From: Ferrimonas balearica DSM 9799
GTDB lineage: Bacteria > Pseudomonadota > Gammaproteobacteria > Enterobacterales > Shewanellaceae
NCBI RefSeq assembly: GCF_000148645.1
Contig: NC_014541.1
Location: 2,565,139-2,629,138 of the forward strand
Direction of reading: 5' to 3'
DNA: 64,000 bases
Shown: positions 42,786 through 52,269 of the stretch, in pieces
How positions within the stretch are numbered: position 1 is the stretch's first letter
How the letters are laid out: each line of letters begins with the position of its first letter
Notes under the pieces: model-generated
Database searches by the model: none
Seen by the model: only the letters and a program-made list of their open reading frames with translations
What the model was told of the DNA's origin: nothing
Position numbers and translations under genes: made by a program

Positions 42786-43850
42786 TTAGGCGTTGCCTTT
42801 GACCTTCAGTCGCAGTTCGGCAGCGAAGTCGAGCATCCGGTTCAGCGGAATCATCGCTTTCTCCGCCAGTGCCGGGTCCACAAACACTTCGTGTTCGGTC
42901 TTGTCCTCGGCGGTCAGCGCACGCTCAATGGCGTCCAGGCCGTTCATCGCCATCCACGGACAGTGGGCACAGCTGCGGCAGGTGGCGCCGTTGCCGCCGG
43001 TGGGCGCTTCAATGAAGGTTTTCTCCGGTGACAGCTGCTGCATCTTGTAAAAGATGCCTTTGTCGGTAGCGACGATAAAGGTGTCGTTGGGCAGCTCCTG
43101 GCTCGCCTTAATCAGCTGCGAGGTGGAGCCCACAGCATCGGCGATCTCCACCACCGACTGCGGTGACTCAGGGTGCACCAGTACGGCGGCGTTGGGGTTC
43201 TGACGCTTGAGGTCAAACAGGGCGTTGGCCTTAAACTCGTCATGCACCACGCAGGCGCCCTGCCACATCAGCATTTCGGCACCGGTTTGCTTGGCGATAT
43301 AGCTGCCCAGGTGGCGGTCAGGACCCCACAGGATCTTGTGCCCTTCGCTGTCGAGGTGCTCAACAATCTCCAATGCGATGCTGGAGGTAACCACCCAGTC
43401 AGCCCGGGCTTTCACCGCCGCAGAGGTGTTGGCGTACACCACCACGGTGTGGTCCGGGTGGGCATCACAGAAGGCGGTAAATTCGTCGGCCGGGCAGCCG
43501 AGGTCGAGGGAGCAGGTGGCCGCCAGCGTCGGCATCAGTACGCGCTTGTTGGGGGTCAGGGTTTTGGCGGTTTCGCCCATAAAGCGCACGCCCGCCACCA
43601 CCAGGGTAGAGGCCGGGTGCTCCGCCCCGAACCGGGCCATCTCCAGAGAATCCGCCACACAGCCACCGGTCTCCTCGGCCAGGGCCTGGATCTCGGGATC
43701 GGTGTAGTAGTGGGCCACCAGGACCGCATCCTTCTCTTTCAACAGGCGCTTGATGCGCTCTCGGTATGCCTGCTTGGCTTCATCGCTCAGCGGGGTCGGC
43801 TTGGGCGGGAACGGGTAGTGCAGGTCATCGACAACAGGGGCTTCAATCAT
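42786..43850 (-). CDS. nadA: Quinolinate synthase A
   Basis: 354 residues. It condenses iminoaspartate with dihydroxyacetone phosphate to quinolinate in NAD synthesis. The three cysteines that hold the [4Fe-4S] cluster fit TCSLDLGC (about 115-120), GACVV (about 200) and [13 protein letters not shown] (about 290-297). It starts [20 protein letters not shown] at residue 44, as in the family. It is monocistronic with its own promoter and terminator. Confidence 0.96.
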   Translation of the reverse strand: MIEAPVVDDLHYPFPPKPTPLSDEAKQAYRERIKRLLKEKDAVLVAHYYTDPEIQALAEETGGCVADSLEMARFGAEHPASTLVVAGVRFMGETAKTLTPNKRVLMPTLAATCSLDLGCPADEFTAFCDAHPDHTVVVYANTSAAVKARADWVVTSSIALEIVEHLDSEGHKILWGPDRHLGSYIAKQTGAEMLMWQGACVVHDEFKANALFDLKRQNPNAAVLVHPESPQSVVEIADAVGSTSQLIKASQELPNDTFIVATDKGIFYKMQQLSPEKTFIEAPTGGNGATCRSCAHCPWMAMNGLDAIERALTAEDKTEHEVFVDPALAEKAMIPLNRMLDFAAELRLKVKGNA

Positions 43851-43885
43851 TCCGGTTCTTTGGCTTCAACAACGTTGGTCCGGCC

Positions 43886-43914
43886 ATTATACGAAAACGG
43901 CCGGCCAAGGTTAA
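43886..43914 (-). promoter_or_regulatory. Sigma70 promoter of nadA
   Basis: The minus strand has TTAACC, a 17-base spacer and a perfect TATAAT, about 35 bases before the nadA ATG. Confidence 0.7.
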
Positions 43915-43955
43915 CCGCAGAGTGACGGCGCTCAAGGGCGCCGTTCAGAATGGGA

Positions 43956-45002
43956 TCAATGTCCGACCAGCGAATGGGACTGTGAGAAGCCACCGGATTG
44001 AAAACGGGCCTTAATCACCGCTTCCCGCACCGCATCACTGTCCGCCACCCGGGTTCGAAGCTGCAGTTGCTGTACCGCACGCAGGTTGTCCTGGGCGGTG
44101 GCAAAGTAGATGGGTGACGCATCAATGGCCTTGATAAACAGGCGCTCCGCTTCCTTCAGTTGCCCCTCGAGCATGACGAAATAACCGATGTCGTTGTAGG
44201 CATCGGCTTCCGGCATCACCCGGCGGAACGCCTGAAAAGCCCGCTCGCTCTGCCCCTGGCGGACATAGACCAGCCCCAGGTTGGTCCAGGCCCGGAGAAA
44301 CTCCGGTTGCCGCTGTGTCGCCCGGCGCAGATAGGTTTCCGCCCGAATCAGGTCACCCGCCAGGTAGTAGGAGTAGCCAAGGTTATTCAGGGCTTTGGCG
44401 TTGCTGGGCTGCAGCGTCAGCACCAGTCGATAGAGGGCCTGGGCGCCATCGAAGTCGGCATCCAGGTCGCGCAGAATGCCGAGCGCCTGGTAAGCCTTGA
44501 GCGGCGAACGCTCATCAAGGGCATGCCAGGGTTGGGTACCGGACTCGCCCAGCTGCACCTGAATGCTGGTGTCTTCGGCATACAAGCGCTTCTGGTCCAG
44601 CCGAATCGCTTTGTCGAGGTAGGTACGGGCCTGGCCGTTATCACCACGGGCCATATGCAGAAGCGCCAGAGAGGTCATGGCAGGCAGGTGGTCAGGCTGA
44701 ACCTTGAGGACATCCTGAAAAGCGGTGATGGCGTGGTCATTTTTCCCCAGTTGCGCCTGAATCTGACCAATCTGATAGAGGTACTCGAGGTTATCGGGCT
44801 GCGCGTCCAGCAGCTCCAGATAGGCTTTCAGTGCGGTGTTGTACTGCCCCATCCGTTGGGCGCTGACGGCCTGCTTTTGCAGCTGTTCGACGTTGGGGCC
44901 AGTGGCCACCGGAGGGGCCGACTGGCAGCCCGCCAGCGCCAGTACCAACACGGCACCGCTCAGCCAGCGTCCGGTGGTGGCATTTACTAATCGGTTTTTC
45001 AT
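43956..45002 (-). CDS. tadD: Tad pilus TPR lipoprotein TadD
   Basis: 348 residues. The lipoprotein signal VLALAGC places the lipid on Cys26. The rest is a row of at least six tetratricopeptide repeats (AVSAQRMGQYNTALKAYLEL; GQIQAQLGKNDHAITAFQDV; ALNNLGYSYYLAGDLIRAET). It matches TadD, the pilotin-like partner for secretin assembly, by size and by position at the end of the tad operon. Confidence 0.88.
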   Translation of the reverse strand: MKNRLVNATTGRWLSGAVLVLALAGCQSAPPVATGPNVEQLQKQAVSAQRMGQYNTALKAYLELLDAQPDNLEYLYQIGQIQAQLGKNDHAITAFQDVLKVQPDHLPAMTSLALLHMARGDNGQARTYLDKAIRLDQKRLYAEDTSIQVQLGESGTQPWHALDERSPLKAYQALGILRDLDADFDGAQALYRLVLTLQPSNAKALNNLGYSYYLAGDLIRAETYLRRATQRQPEFLRAWTNLGLVYVRQGQSERAFQAFRRVMPEADAYNDIGYFVMLEGQLKEAERLFIKAIDASPIYFATAQDNLRAVQQLQLRTRVADSDAVREAVIKARFQSGGFSQSHSLVGH

Positions 45003-45015
45003 AAGCCATCCCTGT

Positions 45016-45981
45016 TCAGATTTTGTCCCACACTTCCATGACTTTGATGACCGCCGGGCCCACCGCGACGATAAAGAACGAGGGCCAGATGCAGGTCAAC
45101 ATCGGGAAGATGATCTTAACCCCGAGTTTGGCGGCCATCTCTTCCGCCGCCTGCATACGCTTGTCGCGGTACTCATCGGCATAAACCCGCAGAGTTTCGG
45201 CGATCCCAGTCCCCAGCCTCAGACTCTGGGTAATGGCACCATTAAGGCCGCGGATGTCGTCCAGACCGGTGCGTTCGGAGAACTCGTGCAGTGCGGTGGA
45301 GAGCTCAATCCCCGCCCGGTTCTTCTGGCACACCAGCAGCAGCTCTTCGGCCAGCTCTTTGTGGCTGACGCGCAACTCGACACTGACCCTCTGCAGGGCC
45401 GCCAGCAGCCCCTGGCCGGACTCGCAGCACACCACCAGCAGGTCGAGCGCATCCGGAAATCCGTTACGGATTTTGCGCATCCGGCTGGCGGCGAACCGGT
45501 CCAGAATAAAACTGGGCGTGAGTATCGCCAGCCCCATCAGCATCACGATGATGTAGATCTGCATAAAGGTGGAAAGGCCCACCATCATGGGGATGGCGAT
45601 GATGCTGACCATCGCCATCAGCAACAGGAACAGCAGTCTCAACCCGTTGTAGATCGCCAGCGCGCTGTTGGAGTGGAAACCGGCGTGGATCAGGCGCTTG
45701 CGGCTGCCGGAGTTGTCCACGCTCAGATGCTTGACCAAGCCTTCCCGCACCCGGTTTTCATGCTCAAGGGCGTCGTCGAAATTGGCTCCGGAGCCGGAGG
45801 CCACCGCGCCGGTTTTCAGCTCCTTAAGGCGCATCCGGGTGGGAGAGTACAGGCCGGAAAAAAGGAAACTCAACGCCAGCGCCAGCATCACCCCGGCCGC
45901 CGCTGCAATGGCGTAAAACAGGTAGGTGGAGAGTTGGCGGTCGTTCAGAACCTCATTAATGACACCGAGAATATAATCCAT
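45016..45981 (-). CDS. tadC: Tad pilus inner-membrane platform protein TadC
   Basis: 321 residues with a GspF-type domain (LDLLVVCCESGQGLLAALQR at about 180) and several transmembrane helices, including an N-terminal one (AIAAAAGVMLALALSFLFSG) and a C-terminal pair. It lies two bases after tadB and 13 bases before tadD. Confidence 0.92.
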   Translation of the reverse strand: MDYILGVINEVLNDRQLSTYLFYAIAAAAGVMLALALSFLFSGLYSPTRMRLKELKTGAVASGSGANFDDALEHENRVREGLVKHLSVDNSGSRKRLIHAGFHSNSALAIYNGLRLLFLLLMAMVSIIAIPMMVGLSTFMQIYIIVMLMGLAILTPSFILDRFAASRMRKIRNGFPDALDLLVVCCESGQGLLAALQRVSVELRVSHKELAEELLLVCQKNRAGIELSTALHEFSERTGLDDIRGLNGAITQSLRLGTGIAETLRVYADEYRDKRMQAAEEMAAKLGVKIIFPMLTCIWPSFFIVAVGPAVIKVMEVWDKI

Positions 45982-45983
45982 GC

Positions 45984-46958
45984 TTACACCTCGATTCTTA
46001 TCAGGCGGGAGATCCAGTAGATGCCGATCAGCATGCCGATGCCCGCAATGGTCAGGAGGGTGTTACCAATCTCCGTATCGGTCAGCTCTCTGGCGTAGGT
46101 TGGGCTGGAAAGATAGAGGTAGCCAAACAGTGCCAGCGGCACGCAAACCAGTACCCACGCTGACATCCGGCCCTGGGCGGAAAAGGTTTTGACCTGGCGC
46201 TGGAAACGGAAACGCTTGCGGATGATGCGGGTCAGGTTTTCCAGATTCTCCGCCAGGTTGCCGCCGGTCTCCTTCTGCACCTGAACCGCGGTGGAAAAGG
46301 CCATGGCCGATACCGACGGCACCCGCTCAATAAAGTGCAGCAAGGCGCGCCGGGTGTCTTTGCCGTAGTTGATCTCGGCAAACATCACCTTGAATTCGTA
46401 GGCGATCGGCCCATCCATCTCTTCGTAGGTCAGCTTGATCGCATCGGGAAAGGCGTAACCGGCCTGGATACCCCGGCGCAGGATGTCCAGCGCTTCGGGA
46501 AACTGCTCCTCAATCTTCTCCATCCGTTTATTGAAGTCCCGGTTGAGCTTGAGGTTAAACAGCGCCAGCACGATGATGGCGGCGGTCAGGGCAAGAAACC
46601 ACTCACTGCGCCATAACCACACCGCCACGGCGACCACCAGTGCAGAAAACAAGGCGATCAACAGGAACTGGTAACCCAACAGTCGGGAACCAGACTGCTG
46701 CAGCTTAAAAGTGAGGTCGCTGACAAACTGGCTCTGCTCCATGGCTTTGCCCAGCGGCGAGGCCTTTTTAAGGCGATTCTCCAGGGCGATCGAGACGGCG
46801 GCTTTTTCGTCTCCCCACTCCTGAGCAAGCCGGTTGAGTCGCTCCTTAACCACCTTGGTGTCACCACGCTTAGGGCGGTACACCGGGATAAACAGCGCCT
46901 GGGACAACAGAATCACCGCCAGGAAGACGCAGCCAAGGAAAATCAGTTCGATGCTCAT
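45984..46958 (-). CDS. tadB: Tad pilus inner-membrane platform protein TadB
   Basis: 324 residues. The N-terminal helix (ELIFLGCVFLAVILLSQALF), two middle helices (about 95-130) and the GspF domain (QFPEALDILRRGIQAGYAFP, then LAENLENLTRIIRKRFRFQR) are typical of TadB. With TadC it forms the platform that the TadA ATPase works on. Confidence 0.93.
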   Translation of the reverse strand: MSIELIFLGCVFLAVILLSQALFIPVYRPKRGDTKVVKERLNRLAQEWGDEKAAVSIALENRLKKASPLGKAMEQSQFVSDLTFKLQQSGSRLLGYQFLLIALFSALVVAVAVWLWRSEWFLALTAAIIVLALFNLKLNRDFNKRMEKIEEQFPEALDILRRGIQAGYAFPDAIKLTYEEMDGPIAYEFKVMFAEINYGKDTRRALLHFIERVPSVSAMAFSTAVQVQKETGGNLAENLENLTRIIRKRFRFQRQVKTFSAQGRMSAWVLVCVPLALFGYLYLSSPTYARELTDTEIGNTLLTIAGIGMLIGIYWISRLIRIEV

Positions 46959-46969
46959 GATGGCCCCCT

Positions 46970-48298
46970 TCAGATGATCTCGAAGCTCTCATTGGAGCCA
47001 AACAGCCCGTGGGACAGGTTGATCCCTTTGCTGACCAGTTCATCGTAAAAGCGCGGAATGACACCGGTCGCCTGGAACTCACCGAGAATGTTGCCCTCTT
47101 TATCCCGGCCGCGACGCCGGAACACGAACAGGTCGGAGAGGGTAATCACCTCCCCCTCCATGCCGGTGATTTCGGAGATGCTCACCACCCGACGCTTACC
47201 ATCCTCCTGCCGCTCCAGCTGCACCACAACGTGGATGGCCGAGGCGATCTGGGTGCGGATGTTCTTCACCGGCATATCGAAACCGGCCATGCACACCATA
47301 TTTTCAAGACGACTCAGGGCATCGCGGCAGGTGTTGGCGTGCAATGTGGTCAGTGACCCCTCATGGCCGGTGTTCATGGCGGTCAGCATATCCAGCGCCT
47401 CGGCACCACGAACCTCACCAATCACGATCCGGTCCGGGCGCATCCGCAGGCTGTTTTTAACCAGTTCACGCTGATTCACCTCACCCCGCCCTTCGAGGTT
47501 GGCGGGCCGGGATTCCAGCCTCACTACATGGGGCTGCTGCAGCTGCAGTTCCGCTGAGTCTTCGATGGTGATGATGCGCTCATCAGAGGGGATGTAGCCG
47601 GACAGCACGTTGAGCATGGTGGTCTTGCCGCTGCCGGTACCGCCGGAGATCAGCACATTCAGCTTGCCCTCAACGATCGCCTTGAGCACCTGATACATCT
47701 CACGGGTGATGGCGTTGTAGTCGATCAGCTGCTCGGCGGTGAGCTTGTCCACGGTGAAACGGCGGATGGACATACTGGGACCATCCAGCGCCAACGGCGG
47801 AATGATGGCGTTGACCCGTGATCCGTCCTGAAGGCGCGCGTCCACCATCGGGCTGGACTCATCCACCCGTCGCCCCACACTGGAGACGATCTTATCGATG
47901 ATGTTCATCAGGTGGCGGTCATCGTGGAAGCGCATCGGCACCGGTTCAAGCTTACCGAAACGTTCGACAAAGATGCTGCTGGCGCTGTTGATCAGGATGT
48001 CGGAGATGGTGCTGTCCGCCAGCAGAGGCTCCAGGGGCCCCAGCCCCAACACCTCATCGTTGATCTGTTTAATGATCTTATCCCGCGACACCAGGCTCAG
48101 CGGCCTTGGGTTGTCGCTGAGGATCTGGTTACACAGCCGGGTGATCTGCTGACGGGCCTCCGGCTCGGGGATCACCTCCAGCTTGGAAACATCCAGCATG
48201 CTGAGCAGGCGCTCGTACAGGTCCTGCTTAACCTCCTCTTCCTGAGGCGAAAGCAGCTGTTGGTGCAGCGACATATCCGGATTCGATTCGTGTCCCAT
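46970..48298 (-). CDS. tadA: Tad pilus assembly ATPase TadA (CpaF)
   Basis: 442 residues. It is a secretion-type ATPase with Walker [14 protein letters not shown] (about 220-232), the Asp box [11 protein letters not shown], Walker [20 protein letters not shown] and the His box [14 protein letters not shown]. It powers extension, and likely retraction, of Flp pili. Confidence 0.96.
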   Translation of the reverse strand: MGHESNPDMSLHQQLLSPQEEEVKQDLYERLLSMLDVSKLEVIPEPEARQQITRLCNQILSDNPRPLSLVSRDKIIKQINDEVLGLGPLEPLLADSTISDILINSASSIFVERFGKLEPVPMRFHDDRHLMNIIDKIVSSVGRRVDESSPMVDARLQDGSRVNAIIPPLALDGPSMSIRRFTVDKLTAEQLIDYNAITREMYQVLKAIVEGKLNVLISGGTGSGKTTMLNVLSGYIPSDERIITIEDSAELQLQQPHVVRLESRPANLEGRGEVNQRELVKNSLRMRPDRIVIGEVRGAEALDMLTAMNTGHEGSLTTLHANTCRDALSRLENMVCMAGFDMPVKNIRTQIASAIHVVVQLERQEDGKRRVVSISEITGMEGEVITLSDLFVFRRRGRDKEGNILGEFQATGVIPRFYDELVSKGINLSHGLFGSNESFEII

Positions 48299-48316
48299 AA
48301 CATTGACCTCGTTCTA

Positions 48317-49570
48317 TTAGCGCCAGAGCTTGGTCCAGAAACCTGACGGCTGGCTTTCTTGTTCCATCGGGATCAGCTGTTGGCAGATCTCCGCCACATC
48401 ACGGGTAACCTGCTCCTTCGCGGCAAAGCGCGAGAGCCGACGTCCCTCATCCAGGCAGGTATTGACCCGCTGAAAATCGTTTCGCACGGTAAAGACGATG
48501 CCGACGCCGGAGGTGCTTTTGGCGTCCGCCAACGACACCATGCGGTTTTTCGGGGAGTAACGGTTGTAGACCAGCTGAATGCGCGAGCGCGCCACACCCA
48601 GGTCATTGATGAGGTGATTCACCGTCGCCGTGGCACTGCGCAGTGAGGCCAGGCTGTCCTGCATCACCAGCAGGATGGTGGTGGCTTCCATCAGAATGGG
48701 GTTGGCCCAATTCTCCGGCCCCCGCGACAGGTCCACCACCACCGCCTGGTAACAGCTGCGCAATTTGAACATCAACTGGGGCAGTTGCAGGTAGTTCACC
48801 GCCGTGCGGTCCTGCTGGCTGAACGGGGCGGCCGAGAGCAGGTGGAGGTTCTCCAACTGACTCATCATCCCGATCAGGGCCGACTCATCCAGCTCCTCGG
48901 CCTGGGCCAGAGCGTGGTGGAAAAAGTACTCCGGCTCCTGGTTAAGCAGGTGCGACTGGCCCGCCTGCACATGGTCCCCATCCACCAGCGCCACCTTGAG
49001 ATCTTCCTGCCGACAGGCGAACTGGTCGGCAATGGCAGCAGCGAGGAAGCTGGCGCCGCAGCCCCCTTTGCTGTTGAGCACCACAAAGGTGGGCGCCAGC
49101 GCCGTAGCCTTGGCGACCGCATCCGCCACATCGAACAGCGCCTTAAACAACTCCTCTTTGGCGCCATACAACGGCAGATAGTCCCGGGCTCCGGCTTTCA
49201 TCGCCTCGCGCATCAACTCCGGCGAGAAGTGCTCGCCCACCACCAGCATGTACTCACACTTGCCGGCGTAGCTCTCCAGCATCTGCAGTGCCAGCTCATG
49301 GTCTTTTGGCAGTTGCAGCACCAGCAGCCGATGAGCCTGGAAGTAGCTGGCATCGACCTGACTGGTGCTGACGTGGGTCAGTTTGACGTTGGGGACCGAC
49401 ACCAGCATATCCGCCAGCAGACGCCCCTCCTCCTGCACCGTACTGATCATCAGGGTCGGCAACAGCACGGGCAGGGTCTTCATCCGCGTAAGGCGTTCCA
49501 GGTGCTCCACGTTATCCATCTCCTGAAGGTGGTTCGCGCCGGTTTTATAAGAGGTATTCGATGCGTTCAT
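48317..49570 (-). CDS. tadZ: Pilus localisation ATPase TadZ (CpaE)
   Basis: 417 residues from the ATG at 49570 with GGAGG upstream; an earlier TTG is ignored. The N-terminal receiver-like domain (about 35-140) lacks an obvious phosphorylation site. The C-terminal MinD/ParA-like ATPase has the atypical Walker A SKGGCGASF, missing the final lysine, which is characteristic of TadZ. It places the pilus machine at the cell pole in studied systems. Confidence 0.92.
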   Translation of the reverse strand: MNASNTSYKTGANHLQEMDNVEHLERLTRMKTLPVLLPTLMISTVQEEGRLLADMLVSVPNVKLTHVSTSQVDASYFQAHRLLVLQLPKDHELALQMLESYAGKCEYMLVVGEHFSPELMREAMKAGARDYLPLYGAKEELFKALFDVADAVAKATALAPTFVVLNSKGGCGASFLAAAIADQFACRQEDLKVALVDGDHVQAGQSHLLNQEPEYFFHHALAQAEELDESALIGMMSQLENLHLLSAAPFSQQDRTAVNYLQLPQLMFKLRSCYQAVVVDLSRGPENWANPILMEATTILLVMQDSLASLRSATATVNHLINDLGVARSRIQLVYNRYSPKNRMVSLADAKSTSGVGIVFTVRNDFQRVNTCLDEGRRLSRFAAKEQVTRDVAEICQQLIPMEQESQPSGFWTKLWR

Positions 49571-49572
49571 GT

Positions 49573-50076
49573 TCAGCCTCCAGTGGAACTGCAATAGGTC
49601 ACACCGTCTATGGTTTCTGCCGTATTGGAATCCGCGTATCGGGTCTGCCCCAGGCTTTCCGAGGGCATCAATGTCCGAAAAGCGGGAGAGTTCAGTTGAA
49701 TAAACAAACCAGGAATGATCAGCTCATGCTGATAGTTCGCGACGGTGGCGCGTACCTGGGTGGTGTCGGGAATGCTTGCCGCCAGCGCACCGGTATTGGT
49801 GAGGTAATCAACAACGAGGTTGTCGGCGCTGAGGTTGGCCACCATCTGCCGCCCGTCAAACAGCGCCAGGGCCTTCATGGCGTCGGTGGGTTCCATGGTG
49901 CCCGGTGACGGGGCACACACCGCCGCCAGACGTGCGGCCCGGCGAGAGACCTCGGTCAGCGCGTTGTAGCTGTACATCAGGCGGGCTATCTCAAGGCAGG
50001 CAAACAGCATCACGAACACCACCGTCGCGACGATGGCAAACTCAACCACATAAGCGCCTTGTTGATGTCGTTTCAT
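49573..50076 (-). CDS. tadF: Pseudopilin TadF (TadE-like)
   Basis: 167 residues from the ATG at 50076. A short basic N-terminus precedes the TadE/F prepilin-like helix GAYVVEFAIVATVVFVMLFA and the tail EIARLMYSYNALTEVSRRAA. The Glu at position 5 of the processed helix, recognised by the TadV peptidase, is present. The C-terminal part is predicted periplasmic. Confidence 0.88.
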   Translation of the reverse strand: MKRHQQGAYVVEFAIVATVVFVMLFACLEIARLMYSYNALTEVSRRAARLAAVCAPSPGTMEPTDAMKALALFDGRQMVANLSADNLVVDYLTNTGALAASIPDTTQVRATVANYQHELIIPGLFIQLNSPAFRTLMPSESLGQTRYADSNTAETIDGVTYCSSTGG

Positions 50077-50567
50077 AGCGGCCTCATCGTCACCGTGGCG
50101 GTGATGTCCCAACTCAGGTCCACCGCGTCACCAAAGAAACCGGGGATGCTCTCACCAAACATCGGTGTCCAGTCGTAGGTGATGGACAGCGTGGCAACAT
50201 CCACCAGCGCCGGGTCTGTCGGATCGCCCTCAATCAGGTTGATGGTGACCGCATCGGCGGTTAAGCCCCGCAGCAGCGGGGTGCCGCCACTGAGCTGACC
50301 GGTCACCGCCATATTGCGCACCTGGCTCTCGATGGTCTCGGAGATCCCCAGGGCACCCGTAGAGTTGGGCGAGGTGAAGCTGATCATATGGCGCGCCGCG
50401 TTACGGGCCAGGCTGTTGAGCTGGTTGTACTGGTAAAGCAGGCGCCCAAACTCACCGACGGCGTAGAACATCAGGAACAAAATCGGCAGGGCGATGGTGG
50501 CCTCTATCGCGGCAACCCCCCGCTGGCGAGAGCGCCGGGGCCGTTGTATCAGCGTATGTCTCATCAT
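50073..50567 (-). CDS. tadE: Pseudopilin TadE
   Basis: 164 residues from the ATG at 50567. An Arg-rich N-terminus (RPRRSRQRG) precedes the helix GVAAIEATIALPILFLMFYA with Glu at position 6 after the Gly. It overlaps the start of tadF by four bases and the stop of tadG by one base. Confidence 0.88.
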   Translation of the reverse strand: MMRHTLIQRPRRSRQRGVAAIEATIALPILFLMFYAVGEFGRLLYQYNQLNSLARNAARHMISFTSPNSTGALGISETIESQVRNMAVTGQLSGGTPLLRGLTADAVTINLIEGDPTDPALVDVATLSITYDWTPMFGESIPGFFGDAVDLSWDITATVTMRPL

Positions 50568-51940
50568 CACGAATCCTCGCTGGAAGGCGCGTGGTACAAC
50601 ACGATGCGGAAGGGCCCGGCGGTGTTATTCGGGGTTTCCGAAACCCCACCGGCATCATTGGTGCAATCGCCAAGAAACTCGCCGAGAACAAACGCGTCAT
50701 TGCCCTTCTGCACCACCTCCTGCATCAGGTAGAAGCAGGCAAAACCGACAAAGGGCAGACTGTTCTGGCCGTTGTTGTTGCCAGTGCCGCAGTCGGCCAC
50801 CACGATGGAGAATTCACGCCGCTTCTCCATCCCCATGGCGCTGCTGTTTGAATTGCGGTCAAAGCTGTCGGAACCATCAGCAGCAGCGGGACAGGAGTGG
50901 CCTTCAACGCTGTTGTACCAGCCGTTGTGGTAGTACTGGGGGTAGTTGGTATCCATATAGGCGTGATAGTCGGCGGTGCCATCAGGAATCGTAATCGGGC
51001 TGCCATTTTTGTCGGTGATGTTGCCATCACTGTCGACGTCCAGCGGCTCACCCACGCAGGTGTCCCAATCCTGCGGGTGATCGTCGGAGTTCACCGGGCC
51101 CTGCCAGCGCCCCATCCGGGTATTGAGCCCCTGGGCCACCGGGCCCACCGTGTTACCCGGCTCGGTTTCCACCTGCTCGGTGGCATTAGGGCCGTCGTAA
51201 CCAAAACAGAACTGGTCACCGGCGGACTCCCCGGCCATGGCCCGCCGGATGTCCGCCGCCCCGGTGTTGTCACCCAGCCGGATCAGCTGGAAGTTACCGG
51301 GACCGATGGGGGTGTTCTGCTGCGACGAGATCTTCATCGCCATCATCTTGTTGAGCGGATAGCCGAAGTTGTCCTCACCCAAATCTTCAGCGCATACCAT
51401 CATTGGCAGCAGGTCGGTGCTGCACTGGGGTGTTGAGGTACTGGGGCCAGCTACCGCCACCGCACTGACCCGTTTATCCACCCCCATCACCTGGGCAAAG
51501 AAGTTGTTCAGCGGCACATCGCTGACGGTCACCCGCACGTATTGCGCCCCCGGCGTTAACACCGGGACAAAGGGATCCGGCCGCTCCGAGAACTCCACGG
51601 TGATCTGGGGACTGACCTCATCCGATGCAAAGTTCAGCACCGACAGGCTGACCCGGTCATTCAGCTCCGCAAAATCCTGGGCGCCCAGGGCGCTGGTAAA
51701 GGTCACCAGCCCCTCCTGCCGGGCCCGAAGATAGTCGTACTCCTTTTGAATCGCGACGGCGCCGGACAGTGCCGCCGCATCCACCGCATTCTGCAGGCGC
51801 GCCTTGTTCAACAGCAGGTGGCCACCATCCAGTGCCAGAGCCCCCATCGCCAGGATGGCAAACATGGCAATGGTGATCATGATGATGACCGCCCCGCGCT
51901 GTCGGCGTCGCCCCTTCCCTATGGTTTTGGTGGTTAACAT
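50567..51940 (-). CDS. tadG: Tad pilus assembly protein TadG
   Basis: 457 residues. The N-terminal basic stretch and helix (GAVIIMITIAMFAILAMGAL) are followed by the TadG signature DGGHLLLNKARLQNAVDAAA. The long periplasmic part (about 60-450) has several cysteines (STPQCS, MMVCAEDL, DTCVGEP, HSCPAA, FACFYL) that could form disulfides. There is no clear von Willebrand A MIDAS motif (DxSxS) as seen in some TadG proteins. Confidence 0.88.
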   Translation of the reverse strand: MLTTKTIGKGRRRQRGAVIIMITIAMFAILAMGALALDGGHLLLNKARLQNAVDAAALSGAVAIQKEYDYLRARQEGLVTFTSALGAQDFAELNDRVSLSVLNFASDEVSPQITVEFSERPDPFVPVLTPGAQYVRVTVSDVPLNNFFAQVMGVDKRVSAVAVAGPSTSTPQCSTDLLPMMVCAEDLGEDNFGYPLNKMMAMKISSQQNTPIGPGNFQLIRLGDNTGAADIRRAMAGESAGDQFCFGYDGPNATEQVETEPGNTVGPVAQGLNTRMGRWQGPVNSDDHPQDWDTCVGEPLDVDSDGNITDKNGSPITIPDGTADYHAYMDTNYPQYYHNGWYNSVEGHSCPAAADGSDSFDRNSNSSAMGMEKRREFSIVVADCGTGNNNGQNSLPFVGFACFYLMQEVVQKGNDAFVLGEFLGDCTNDAGGVSETPNNTAGPFRIVLYHAPSSEDS

Positions 51941-51973
51941 GATGGCTGATCTCCACTCAATTGCTGTCTTGGC

Positions 51974-52258
51974 TCAGTTATTGCCGCCGCCCCGACCCAC
52001 GCCAAAGCGGCTCAGGTTGCCGCGAGCGGATTTGGGCTCGTAAGCGGATTTGCGATAGTTGTCCATAACGGTGTCGCCATACTGGCCATCCAGATCATTG
52101 ATCCGTCCCTCGTCACGACGGGCCGCATCGGGATCCAGAATCTCCATCTGTTTGACGCTGGCGGTGGTGCCGCCCAGCGCAAACTGTTCCATTACGTTGT
52201 TGCTTTGGCACCCCGTCAGCAGGATGAGGGCCAGTCCGCCAGCAAGTTGAATTTTCAT
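51974..52258 (-). CDS. Small lipoprotein of the tad operon
   Basis: 94 residues. The lipoprotein signal ALILLTGC places the lipid on Cys17. The mature part is hydrophilic and ends in a Gly-rich tail (VGRGGGNN). It sits between the secretin (rcpA) and tadG, where other tad loci often carry rcpB or a small lipoprotein. I see no sequence hallmark of RcpB (normally larger), so the name is left open. Confidence 0.82.
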   Translation of the reverse strand: MKIQLAGGLALILLTGCQSNNVMEQFALGGTTASVKQMEILDPDAARRDEGRINDLDGQYGDTVMDNYRKSAYEPKSARGNLSRFGVGRGGGNN

Positions 52259-52269
52259 AACCTCGTCCT

